NCBI GenBank assembly: GCA_025359505.1
Contig: JANYHH010000098.1
Location: 1-47,851, forward strand
Reading direction: 5' to 3'
Length of the DNA: 47,851 nucleotides
Source of the DNA: Deinococcales bacterium
GTDB taxonomy: Bacteria > Deinococcota > Deinococci > Deinococcales > JAAFIG01
Below the pieces are notes generated by a model. That model searched no databases. It saw nothing but the letters and a program-made list of their open reading frames with translations, and was not told the origin of the DNA. How positions within the stretch are numbered: the first letter of the stretch is position 1; each line of letters begins with the position of its first letter. Below, piece by piece: positions 7,136 through 14,878 of the stretch. The translations under genes and the position numbers were made by a program.

Positions 7136-8280
7136 CACACTCGAGCATCGCGGGTCACTCCCTTGGCCTGCCACAGCAGTGAGAGATTCAGCAGCGCCAG
7201 CGCGACTGCCAATGCGGTCAGGGCGCTCGGGATCACGTTAGCGTTGCCGCCGGCCAGCGCCGCGACCGCGAATGGCGCGGCCACCCCGCCGAGGCTGGCG
7301 GCGGCGACGATCAACGACGTGACAGCCGCATTACCGCTGGTCAGTCCAGACAGCCAAACCAGTCCCGTTGGGAAGATCGGCCCGCAAGCGATGCCCGCAA
7401 GCGTGTACGCGAACGGCGCGAGCAGCGGAACGTGCGTCAATGCCAGCGCGACCACCAGCAGCAGGCTCGAGGTCAGCACCAATCTTTGAGCGGACACGCG
7501 CAGCGCGACGGCCGCGCCGAGCAAACGCCCGACGGTCAGACCGCTCCAGAACAACGCGTTGTAAAACGCGGCCGCTTGCTCCGAGTAGCCCAGCGCGTCG
7601 CGCAGGTGACGCGGCTGAGCGCCCGCCGTGCCGACCTCGACGACGACGTATAAAAAGAAGAACAATACAAACAGCCCCAACAACCACGACCAATGAAGCT
7701 TGGCTGGCGCGGCATTCGGGACACTCGAGCGCAACCTCGAGCTGGCGATCAACGCCATCAAGCCGAGCGTCAATCCGGCCGAAATGGCATAGGTCTGGCG
7801 GTAATCGCTGGTCAGTCCGATCAGCAGCGGCCCCAGCACGCTTCCCAAACCGAACATCGCGTTCAGCACATTGGAGTACGTCGCGCTGCGAGCGCCGAAG
7901 GCCGTAGCGAAATGCAGGTTGAAACCGACATCAAGTCCGCCGAACCCCAGCCCGATCACCAGCACGCTCAGCAGCGCTAATCCCCACGACCCCGCCAATG
8001 CCACGCCCATCATTCCCAGCGCCAGCAGCAGGCTCGAGCCGAGCAGCACGGTTTTCAAGCCGCATCGCCGCTCGAGGATCGGGAAACTGCTGATGCCGAT
8101 CACCGATCCAGCGAACAGCAGGCTCGAGAAGACCCCGACGCTGACCGCATCCACGCCGTAAGATTCGCGTAGCCCAAATTGCGCTGGCCCGTAAAAGGCT
8201 TGCACCGCGCCGATCAATAAAAAGCCAAGGAATCCAGACAGCACCACGCTCTTTGAAATCGCCACCGTTGAAACCGTCAC
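7135..8280 (-). CDS. MFS transporter
   Basis: About 381 residues with 12 hydrophobic segments. It shows VLIGLGFGGLDVGFNLHFA and repeated Gly-rich helices of the major facilitator superfamily, closest in feel to FucP-like/YbjJ-like carriers, but the substrate cannot be read from sequence. Start is a judgement: ATG at 8292 and GTG at 8280 are in frame. TATGAT at 8293-8288 is followed by seven bases and then the GTG, exactly the leaderless spacing of neighbouring genes, and it would put the ATG inside the promoter; I therefore chose the GTG. The stop overlaps the HAD gene start, so the two are co-transcribed, hinting at a sugar or sugar-phosphate theme. Confidence 0.85.
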   Translation of the reverse strand: MTVSTVAISKSVVLSGFLGFLLIGAVQAFYGPAQFGLRESYGVDAVSVGVFSSLLFAGSVIGISSFPILERRCGLKTVLLGSSLLLALGMMGVALAGSWGLALLSVLVIGLGFGGLDVGFNLHFATAFGARSATYSNVLNAMFGLGSVLGPLLIGLTSDYRQTYAISAGLTLGLMALIASSRLRSSVPNAAPAKLHWSWLLGLFVLFFFLYVVVEVGTAGAQPRHLRDALGYSEQAAAFYNALFWSGLTVGRLLGAAVALRVSAQRLVLTSSLLLVVALALTHVPLLAPFAYTLAGIACGPIFPTGLVWLSGLTSGNAAVTSLIVAAASLGGVAAPFAVAALAGGNANVIPSALTALAVALALLNLSLLWQAKGVTRDARV

Positions 8281-8305
8281 ATGCGCGATCATACCCAAGT
8301 GCTTG

Positions 8306-10048
8306 TCAGGCTTTCTCGCGCCGCAGTCCCCGCATCGCCCTGCCCCACAAGCCCCGCGCTGACTCGAGCAAGCTTGAACGCGAATTGGCCGGCGTTGGTG
8401 CGGTTTCCTCCAAGAGCGGCTGACCCGTCAGCTTCGCGTGGGCTTGCGGCGTGGCCAGCACGACCAGTTCGTCTTGCGCCTCAAGGACGGAACTCCCGCG
8501 TGGCACGCGCACGTGACCAGCTCGCAGGATCGCCACCAGCAATGTGTCGGTGGGAAACTCGAGGTCGCGCACCATCTGCGCGACCCACGGCGCGGGCACG
8601 CCAAAGCGGTACAGTCGCTCGGTGTCTTCGTCCGACACGGTGATGCTTTCTGAGCCGAGCAAATCCAGTAGATCCGGCGTTTCGCGCATGCCCGTCGCGC
8701 CCCGCAGGTACGCGTCGATGTGAACCGGGCTGCTCGAGCGCGACTCGGCTTGCGATGACAGCAAGCTCTCGCGCCCGGTCAGCGCGTAACCTGCCAGCGT
8801 GGTCAGCAGCAGCGGAAACAGCAGTTCGTAACCGCTCCACTCGGTAATCAGTAAAGTCGCGGCCAGCGGCGCGTTGAACGCCCCGGCCAGAAACGCGGCC
8901 ATACCGGTCAACGCGAACGCGGCTGGCTCGATCGGGTAGCTGGGAATCAGCGCGTTCAGCGCCTGCGCGTACAAATTACCGATCAAACCGCCCAGTACGA
9001 GGCTAGGGATAATCAGCCCGCCGCTCGCGCCGCTCGAGGCGGTCAGCATCACGGCTGCTGATCGCCACAGCAGCAGCAGCAGCACTGCGCTGATTGGCAA
9101 GAAGTTGGTCATGGTCAGTTGTACCCAGCCCAGCCCGTCGCCGAGCACGCTGGGGTTGAGCATCACCAAACCGCCGAAAATCGCGCCCGTCACCGCCAGT
9201 CGCGCCCAGACAGGCACGCGCACCCGCGCCCAAGCCTCGCGCAGTCCGCGCAAACCCAGCACGAAACCCGTCGCCGCCAGCGCCTCCAACAAGCCCAGCA
9301 CGAAAAACGCGGGCAGCAGCAACGGCGGTTGCCCACCGAGCGTGGGCAGGTCAAACAGCGGCGCGAAGCCCCTGAACGAGCCGTAAATCGCGTAAGCCAC
9401 AACGCTCGAGAGCACAGCCGGGGCGAGCGCTTCGATCTCAAACTCGAAGCGGCGGTACAAGAGTTCTACCGCCAGCACCGCCGCCGCCAGCGGTGCGCGT
9501 AAGGCGAGCGCTAGAAAGGCTGCCAGCGCCGCGACGTAAACCACGCGGCGGTCTTCGTCGGATAACTTTGAAAACCTTGCGAACAGCGTCGCGCCCAATC
9601 CGCTCAGGTACGCGTAGACCCCCTCGCGCCCGAGCGGTGCGCCCGTCGCATACGCCAGCACGCTCGAGACAAGTCCCCACGCGCCCGCTTTCGAGTCGCC
9701 CCTTGCTTGGCGCTGGTGAAAGGTCTCCAGTGCGTCGTTGACACCATCTGGTTCAATCGACCTACGTGGTCTGAGCCACGCGACAGCCGCGAAGCCGACC
9801 GCGCAGAGGATCGGCAGCAGCCAGCCGCGCTCACCGACGTAACTTTGCAGCACGCCACCCTCGGCCGGTAGTCCCGGCGGTTGAAAGCCCGTCACGCCGC
9901 CCAGCAACGTGCCTTGCAGCCACTCGAGCACGATCGCCGCCACCGTGCCGACCACGCCCGCCAGTAGGCCGACGCCGAGGCCATACAGCACGATCCGCCC
10001 CGTCTCGAGGCGGCTGCCGAGGACGCGCAAGCGGCGAGCGGGTTGCAT
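8306..10048 (-). CDS. ClC-type chloride channel/transporter with C-terminal TrkA-C domain
   Basis: 580 residues. The membrane part (about 20-410) carries ClC signatures: ATGAPLGREGVY (the GxxGREGP-like selectivity and gating Glu region), SSGASGGLIIPSL and GMAAFLAGAFNAPLAA. A regulatory RCK-C/TrkA-C-like domain follows (about 440-545: ITVSDEDTERLYRFG to ELVVLATPQAHAKL), as in many bacterial ClCs. ClC proteins conduct Cl- or exchange Cl-/H+ across the inner membrane; which one cannot be settled, since the internal proton Glu is not identified with certainty. TAGTCT lies 8 nt before the ATG. It precedes the MFS-HAD genes in the same direction with a 25-bp gap. Confidence 0.93.
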   Translation of the reverse strand: MQPARRLRVLGSRLETGRIVLYGLGVGLLAGVVGTVAAIVLEWLQGTLLGGVTGFQPPGLPAEGGVLQSYVGERGWLLPILCAVGFAAVAWLRPRRSIEPDGVNDALETFHQRQARGDSKAGAWGLVSSVLAYATGAPLGREGVYAYLSGLGATLFARFSKLSDEDRRVVYVAALAAFLALALRAPLAAAVLAVELLYRRFEFEIEALAPAVLSSVVAYAIYGSFRGFAPLFDLPTLGGQPPLLLPAFFVLGLLEALAATGFVLGLRGLREAWARVRVPVWARLAVTGAIFGGLVMLNPSVLGDGLGWVQLTMTNFLPISAVLLLLLWRSAAVMLTASSGASGGLIIPSLVLGGLIGNLYAQALNALIPSYPIEPAAFALTGMAAFLAGAFNAPLAATLLITEWSGYELLFPLLLTTLAGYALTGRESLLSSQAESRSSSPVHIDAYLRGATGMRETPDLLDLLGSESITVSDEDTERLYRFGVPAPWVAQMVRDLEFPTDTLLVAILRAGHVRVPRGSSVLEAQDELVVLATPQAHAKLTGQPLLEETAPTPANSRSSLLESARGLWGRAMRGLRREKA

Positions 10049-10313
10049 CAGGAGTCAGACTACCAGTTTGCTGCGATTGTGCGGAGGCGAGCGGCTGCTC
10101 GAGGGGATATGGTTGCATCTACTCGAATAGCACCGCGAGCGCAGGTTCGCTTTTGTCTCACGACAGCTTCTTCGTCGCTCGAGCCAGCCCAGTCTCGAGA
10201 CGATGCTCGAGGCAGTTCATCAACAATCGAGACGCGAAAAGCCTCGAGCAATCGAGGTGTTGAATGGTTGAAGAAAACGCTCGAGACACGCTGCTTGCGA
10301 CTTACCGAAATAT
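10049..10313. other. CTCGAG-rich spacer between ClC and RNA methyltransferase genes
   Basis: 265 bp with about six exact CTCGAG hexamers and near variants. It holds the probable terminator of the methyltransferase (10237-10257) and the -10 (TAGTCT) of the ClC gene. No open frame with gene-like properties is seen on either strand. Confidence 0.6.
10237..10257 (-). terminator. Terminator of the RNA methyltransferase gene
   Basis: On the minus strand CCTCGA-TTGC-TCGAGG forms a 6-bp stem followed by CTTTT, about 57 bases after the stop codon. The right arm is part of a CTCGAG copy. Confidence 0.6.
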
Positions 10314-11570
10314 TTACTCCAACTCGAGCAGGCTCAGCACCTCGACGTGGCTGGTCTGCGGGTAGAAATCCCACGGTTGCACATGAGTCAACTTGTAGCC
10401 GCCTTTTGAAAACCGCGCCACATCCCTCGCCCACGTTCCCGGGTCGCAACTGACGTACAAGATTTTCGGTGCACCCGCGTTCACCACGACCTCGAGCGCT
10501 TCGGGGCTGAGTCCAGCTCTGGGCGGGTCGAGGCTGATCAGATCCGCAGAAAGCGAGCTGATCTGCGCCGCGTCGCCGCGCTGGAATTGCACGCGCTCGA
10601 TACCGAGCCGCTGCCCGTCGGCTTGGCCGCGCTCCACGGCGTCGGGATTGATTTCGACGACCGTCACGCGCTGGTAGCCTTGCGCCAAATGAAACGCCAG
10701 CCCGCCACTGCCGCCGTACAAGTCTACGCAGGCATCCCCAGTGCCGATCAGCCCGACCGCAGCGCGGTACAGCTCGCCGGCCGCCAGCGGGTTGACCTGC
10801 GCGAAGCTCGAGGCGCTGATGGATAAATCGTAATCGCCGTAAGTTTCCAAAATGTTTTCCTTGCCAAACAGCGGCGTGACTGCCGCCCTGAAGCGCCCCT
10901 CGAGCGTCGCAAATGCGAAGCTGACGCCAGTCACGCCCAGTTCTTCTAAATGCTTACGGGCGGCAAAGTAATCGCGGGGCTTGCCCAGCCCGATCAGGCA
11001 GGCCAGCACCTCGTTGGTGGAGAGGCTGGCCCGAAAGGCGATTTCACCGCTCGGGGCGAGTTTTTCCGGGTCAAGGTCGCGCAGCCCATCGCCGATCAAC
11101 TCGGTGGTCAGCGGATCGACGGTAATCAGTTGCGCCTTGTGCGTGCCGGGCTGCCGATAACCCACGCCGTCGGCTGTGACGACGTACTGCGCCCCGTTGC
11201 GGTAGCGCCACTGCTCGGGGCTGGCTTGAGTCGGCAAAACCTCTGCCTCGAGCTTCGCAATCCGCTCTAGCGCCTCCACGACGAATAAACGCTTGTACTC
11301 GAGCTGCGCCTCGTAACTGGCGTGGGCCAGATTCGCCGTTGGCGGCGTGTCCCGCGCAAACGGTACGCGCATCGGCGAGCTTTGAAGCACCTTTAAGGTG
11401 CGCCCCTCGAGCCGCCCTTTCTTGGGTTGCAGTGCCGCTTCGACGATTTCGCCCGGCAGTGCGCCCGCGATCAGCGCCACGCCCTTGTCCGTGCGTGCTA
11501 AGCCGTACCCGCCGGAAACGATCTTTTCTATGGTGTACCGCGCTGCTGAGCCGTGTAATGGAGCTGCCAT
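10314..11570 (-). CDS. TrmA/RlmD-family RNA (uracil-5-)-methyltransferase
   Basis: About 418 residues: an N-terminal TRAM domain (YTIEKIVSGGYGLAR, GALPGEIVEA), a central part, and a C-terminal Rossmann methyltransferase with VNPLAAGELY, VDLYGGSGGLAFHLA, the LDPPRAGL motif, the nucleophile Cys in LYVSCDPGTWARDV and the general-base Glu in HVEVLSLLE. Members methylate C5 of uridine in 23S rRNA or tRNA using SAM. Oddity: the N-terminal region that holds the Fe-S cysteine cluster in RlmD has no Cys here (RDTPPTANLAHASYEAQ aligns where the CxxCxxQH motif usually sits). ATG 11570 is preceded by TACACT with six bases between. The target uridine cannot be assigned. Confidence 0.9.
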   Translation of the reverse strand: MAAPLHGSAARYTIEKIVSGGYGLARTDKGVALIAGALPGEIVEAALQPKKGRLEGRTLKVLQSSPMRVPFARDTPPTANLAHASYEAQLEYKRLFVVEALERIAKLEAEVLPTQASPEQWRYRNGAQYVVTADGVGYRQPGTHKAQLITVDPLTTELIGDGLRDLDPEKLAPSGEIAFRASLSTNEVLACLIGLGKPRDYFAARKHLEELGVTGVSFAFATLEGRFRAAVTPLFGKENILETYGDYDLSISASSFAQVNPLAAGELYRAAVGLIGTGDACVDLYGGSGGLAFHLAQGYQRVTVVEINPDAVERGQADGQRLGIERVQFQRGDAAQISSLSADLISLDPPRAGLSPEALEVVVNAGAPKILYVSCDPGTWARDVARFSKGGYKLTHVQPWDFYPQTSHVEVLSLLELE

Positions 11571-11643
11571 GAGCGCAGTGTACGTTGCAATAGCAGACAT
11601 TGGCGAACGAGCAGCGTACCTCGAGCCTTTTAGAGCGCTCACC

Positions 11644-12912
11644 TCAGGCGTCTGGCAGCGTTTTTTCGGCTACGCGTTGATCCGCCCTTCGCAACTGCGG
11701 CAGCAGTGCCAACACGCTGACCAGTCCCGCACCCGCTAAAATCAGCAGTCCGATCCTCGAGCCATACGCGCTCATCAGTGCGCCGGTCAGCAACGCGCCC
11801 GGCGGGGCCATGCCCGCGAAGACGAGGGCGTACACGCTCATCACGCGGGCGCGGAGTTTGTCGGGAGTCGCGAGTTGCACGCTCGAGTTCGCGCTGACCG
11901 TGAAGAAGATCATGCCGATGCCGCAAAGAGCCAGTGCCGCGCAAGCCAGCGGCAAATTCGGTGCGAGGGCCAGCAACGCGACCGCGACGGTCAGCAGCAA
12001 CGCGCCCCAGCGCATCAGGGTCGTTTTGTCACTCGCGGGTCTCGAGGCGTGAACGGCTGCGCCTGCCGCTGCGCCCAAGCCGAACCCAGCGCTCAACCAA
12101 CCGAAACCCGATTCCGAGAGCGACAACCCGAAGCGGGCGAAGGTCGGGATCGTGACCTGAAAATTGATGATGAGCAGCGACAAGAAAAACAGCATCAGAA
12201 TCGGCGTGCGTACCAGTGGCGTCTGCCAGACGTAGATCAGCCCGATGCGGATATCCTCGAGCATATTCGTGTCGTGGCTTTCCGGGTCGGGGATGCGAAT
12301 GCCGTAAATCGCGTACAGCACGCCCATGAACGAGGCGGCGTTCAGGAAGAAAACGATCCCCAATCCGAGCGGCGCGATCAGCCCGAACAATGTGCCGCCC
12401 AGAATGCGGCTGAGGTTGAACGACAGTGAATTCAGCGCAATCGCGTTCGGCATGACCTCGCGTGGGACGAGGCTTGGTACTAAGCTCTGCCGCGCCACAA
12501 TGTCAAAAACATTAGCCAGCCCAGCGCAGAACGCCAGCGCCGCGACCAACTCGAAGCTCGAGACGCGTAAAGTGACGACGATCCCCAAGGCGATCGCCAC
12601 CAGCATCAGCACCGTCTGGGTCATCAGCAGCGCCACGCGCCGACTGACGCGATCCAGAATCGCGCCCGCGACGAGCGACAGCACCAGTGAAGGTGTCCAC
12701 TGAATCGCGCTGAGAATCCCGAGCTTCACGGTCGCCTCGCTCGCGTTGTTCGGGTACAGCACGGTCACGACCAGCCACGACATCGCGGACGCCTGCAACC
12801 AAGAACCGATCAGACTAAAGCTTTGCGCGAACCAGAAACGGCGGTACGCGGGGACGGCTAACGCGGCGAAGGTACGCACGGGGACTGACTGTACGCCAGC
12901 GGTGCTTGCCAT
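11644..12912 (-). CDS. MFS transporter, EntS/MFS_3-like
   Basis: 422 residues with 12 predicted membrane helices. The N-terminus FAALAVPAYRRFWFAQSFSLIGSWLQ, then DRVSRRVALL, NALNSLSFNLSRILG-like (IALNSLSFNLSRILGG) and the C-terminal helix pair place it in the EntS/MFS_3 group of exporters (siderophore and drug efflux types). The start is the ATG at 12912; a longer open frame upstream has no homology features. An inverted repeat, TGCACA-T-TGTGCA, lies about 30 bp upstream and looks like an operator, suggesting control by a nearby or distant repressor. Substrate unknown. Confidence 0.88.
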   Translation of the reverse strand: MASTAGVQSVPVRTFAALAVPAYRRFWFAQSFSLIGSWLQASAMSWLVVTVLYPNNASEATVKLGILSAIQWTPSLVLSLVAGAILDRVSRRVALLMTQTVLMLVAIALGIVVTLRVSSFELVAALAFCAGLANVFDIVARQSLVPSLVPREVMPNAIALNSLSFNLSRILGGTLFGLIAPLGLGIVFFLNAASFMGVLYAIYGIRIPDPESHDTNMLEDIRIGLIYVWQTPLVRTPILMLFFLSLLIINFQVTIPTFARFGLSLSESGFGWLSAGFGLGAAAGAAVHASRPASDKTTLMRWGALLLTVAVALLALAPNLPLACAALALCGIGMIFFTVSANSSVQLATPDKLRARVMSVYALVFAGMAPPGALLTGALMSAYGSRIGLLILAGAGLVSVLALLPQLRRADQRVAEKTLPDA

Positions 12913-12940
12913 GGCTGGGCGCACTGAACATTTGGTGCAC

Positions 12941-12953
12941 TGCACATTGTGCA
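12941..12953 (-). promoter_or_regulatory. Operator-like palindrome upstream of the MFS exporter
   Basis: TGCACA-T-TGTGCA is a perfect odd palindrome, part of a longer stretch with two GTGCAC copies (12935-12940 and 12949-12954). It lies 29-41 bp upstream of the exporter start, where a repressor of a DtxR, MarR or TetR type could bind. No regulator gene is adjacent. Confidence 0.5.
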
Positions 12954-13027
12954 CGCAGCGCGGGCATGCGACACCCAGACGGTTAAATTCCACTCGAGTG
13001 CACTTCGCACGAGCGCTAAAATTTGCC

Positions 13028-14002
13028 CTATTTGCGTTTGAACAGCCGCTCGAGCACCGATGCGGGTTTACTTGCTTTGGCTTTGGGGAGTGCGTTGGGA
13101 TCTTTTGGTTCCATGAACGACGGGCGCGTCCCACCGCGCCCGAGCACCTGCTTCGGTTCACTGGGAGCAGCAGCAACGGGTGGCGCGACGGGCGCACTCG
13201 GCTGCGCGGCCTCGAGCCGCTTGCCGATGACTTCCTCAAGGGTTTTACGAAACTCCTTGGCGGTCGGGCGCAAGTGCGGCTCCTTACTGAGGCAGCGATC
13301 CACCATTCTGGCCACCTGCATCGGAATGGCAGGGTTGAGATCTCTAGCCATGCGCGGGGTTTGCGTCAAATGCAGCGCTTGGAGTTCCTCTAAGGAATCA
13401 CCGAGCAGGGGCCGGACTTTGGTCAGCAGTTCGTAAGCCACCACGCCGAAGCTGTAGACATCGGTGCGCGGCGTGCCGTTCTCGCCCCTGAAAATTTCTG
13501 GAGCCATGTAAAACGGGCTGCCGGCTGGCGGGTTCTGCACCTGCTCGCTCGAGGCCGCACCGAAATCGGCGAGGTAGGCTTTACCGTTATCGACGTAGAT
13601 GTTGCTGGGTTTCACGTCTTGATGCACGACTTTTTGCGCGTGGCAATACTCCAAAGCCGAGGCGATGTCCGCCAGCAGCCGCAGTCCCTGCTCGAGCTTC
13701 ACGGGTTCAGGGTCAAGCTCGCCGTCGCTGAAAAATTGCATTGCCAGATGCGCTTGCGCTCCGCTCGGTGCGCCGCCGAAGTAACGAACGACGTTGGGGT
13801 GCTCCAAGCTTTTGAGCATCACGACCTCGGTGTAGAACACGCGGCTCATCACCGGGTCTTGCATGATGCCGGGGCGCGGGATTTTCAGGGCGATCTGGCG
13901 ACCGCGCTCGTCATTGGCGAGGTAAACAATGGCAGTGCGTCCCGTACCGAGCAGCATTCGCGCTTTGAAACCGGGAATATTGAGGCCGCTGGGCTGAGTC
14001 AC
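13028..14002 (-). CDS. Serine/threonine protein kinase (soluble)
   Basis: 324 residues. A Hanks-type kinase domain spans about 10-270: Gly-rich LGTGRTAIVYLA, Lys40 in IALKIPRP, catalytic loop HQDVKPSN (127-134), ADFG (145-148), APE in YMAPEIF, and DVYSFGVVAYELL. The tail to 324 is Pro/Ala-rich and ends in basic residues (FKRK); no membrane segment is visible, so it is probably cytosolic. The usual HRD is HQD, making it a non-RD kinase that may not need activation-loop phosphorylation. GTG start at 14002 with TAGAAT six bases upstream (leaderless). No cognate phosphatase or substrate gene is next to it. Confidence 0.93.
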   Translation of the reverse strand: MTQPSGLNIPGFKARMLLGTGRTAIVYLANDERGRQIALKIPRPGIMQDPVMSRVFYTEVVMLKSLEHPNVVRYFGGAPSGAQAHLAMQFFSDGELDPEPVKLEQGLRLLADIASALEYCHAQKVVHQDVKPSNIYVDNGKAYLADFGAASSEQVQNPPAGSPFYMAPEIFRGENGTPRTDVYSFGVVAYELLTKVRPLLGDSLEELQALHLTQTPRMARDLNPAIPMQVARMVDRCLSKEPHLRPTAKEFRKTLEEVIGKRLEAAQPSAPVAPPVAAAPSEPKQVLGRGGTRPSFMEPKDPNALPKAKASKPASVLERLFKRK

Positions 14003-14087
14003 GAGTCCATTCTACGGCGTGTCAGGGAATCAGTGCGTTAAGTTTTCCTTGAAACGGCTCTGAGGCGCATCTCGAGGCGACAGCCAG

Positions 14088-14801
14088 TCAGGGCTTCACA
14101 ATGAACTCGAGGATCGCTTCGCACAGCGCGTCGCGCTCACCATCGCAGAACATCTCGTGGCGCGAGTTCGTAAACCATTGCAAGCGCTTGTCGCTGCTGC
14201 CCAGCCGCTCGAGCGCCAGTTCAGCCGCTGCGGGCGGGATGGTTTCATCTCGCAAACTGTGAATCACGAGGGCCCGCGCCTTGACTTTAGTCAGCACTTC
14301 GGGCGTGAGCTTCGCCAAAGCCCAGAGCTGCGCGAAAGCGGCCGTCGGAAAGCGGTCATACGTCACAGGATCGTTTTTAAGCTGCTCGAGCAGCGCGGCG
14401 TCCCACAGCACTGGCCCGGAACTCTTCCAGACTTTGATCAGTGGCGCGAGCACGCCCACCAGTGGCGCGAGCGGATGGCTGAATTTCAGCGCCGGCGCGA
14501 CCAGCGCCAGCGAATCCACCGGGCGCTCGGCCGCCACGTGCGACGCGACCAGTCCGCCCATGCTGTGCCCGACCACGGCGACTCGAGCCGATTGCGCTGC
14601 GAGGCGATCGTAGGCGCTTAACGCATCCGCCACCCAGTCCTGCCAACGCACGCCGATCAGATCGGTGTAAACCGTGCCGTGACCGCGCAGCGCGGGGATT
14701 TCATGGGGCAAACCAGCCCGCTCGAGGTACGGCTTCAAATGCCCAACGGTTTTGGGCATCGCGGGAAAACCGTGGCAGACCAGTACAGCGAGTTCAGGCA
14801 T
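14088..14801 (-). CDS. Alpha/beta hydrolase, carboxylesterase/monoglyceride-lipase type
   Basis: 237 residues with a complete triad: Ser80 in GHSMGG, Asp185 in HSLRDETI and His215 in SRHEMF. The N-terminus VLVCHGFPAMPKTV gives the oxyanion loop. Layout matches Est30-like carboxylesterases, which cleave short-chain esters in the cytosol; no signal peptide is present. The natural substrate is unknown. TATCCT is nine bases before the ATG. It lies between the kinase and the DUF3352 gene in the same orientation but is cut off from the latter by a strong terminator. Confidence 0.88.
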   Translation of the reverse strand: MPELAVLVCHGFPAMPKTVGHLKPYLERAGLPHEIPALRGHGTVYTDLIGVRWQDWVADALSAYDRLAAQSARVAVVGHSMGGLVASHVAAERPVDSLALVAPALKFSHPLAPLVGVLAPLIKVWKSSGPVLWDAALLEQLKNDPVTYDRFPTAAFAQLWALAKLTPEVLTKVKARALVIHSLRDETIPPAAAELALERLGSSDKRLQWFTNSRHEMFCDGERDALCEAILEFIVKP

Positions 14802-14818
14802 GGATGGATCAGGATAGC

Positions 14819-14845
14819 AAAAAGGGACGAGGATTACCTCGTCCC
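14819..14845 (-). terminator. Intrinsic terminator of the DUF3352 gene
   Basis: On the minus strand GGGACGAGG-TAAT-CCTCGTCCC forms a perfect 9-bp stem directly followed by TTTTT, 33 bases after the stop of the DUF3352 gene. It is the most typical Rho-independent terminator in the window. Confidence 0.92.
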
Positions 14846-14878
14846 CACGCGTTCAGGTCGCTCGAGCGTTGACCCGAC

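Noticed and set aside
12913..13239. N-terminal extension of the MFS exporter (109 residues)
   Set aside because: Arg/Ser-rich without similarity to the family; overlaps the kinase gene's 3' end; ATG 12912 begins at the usual family N-terminus.
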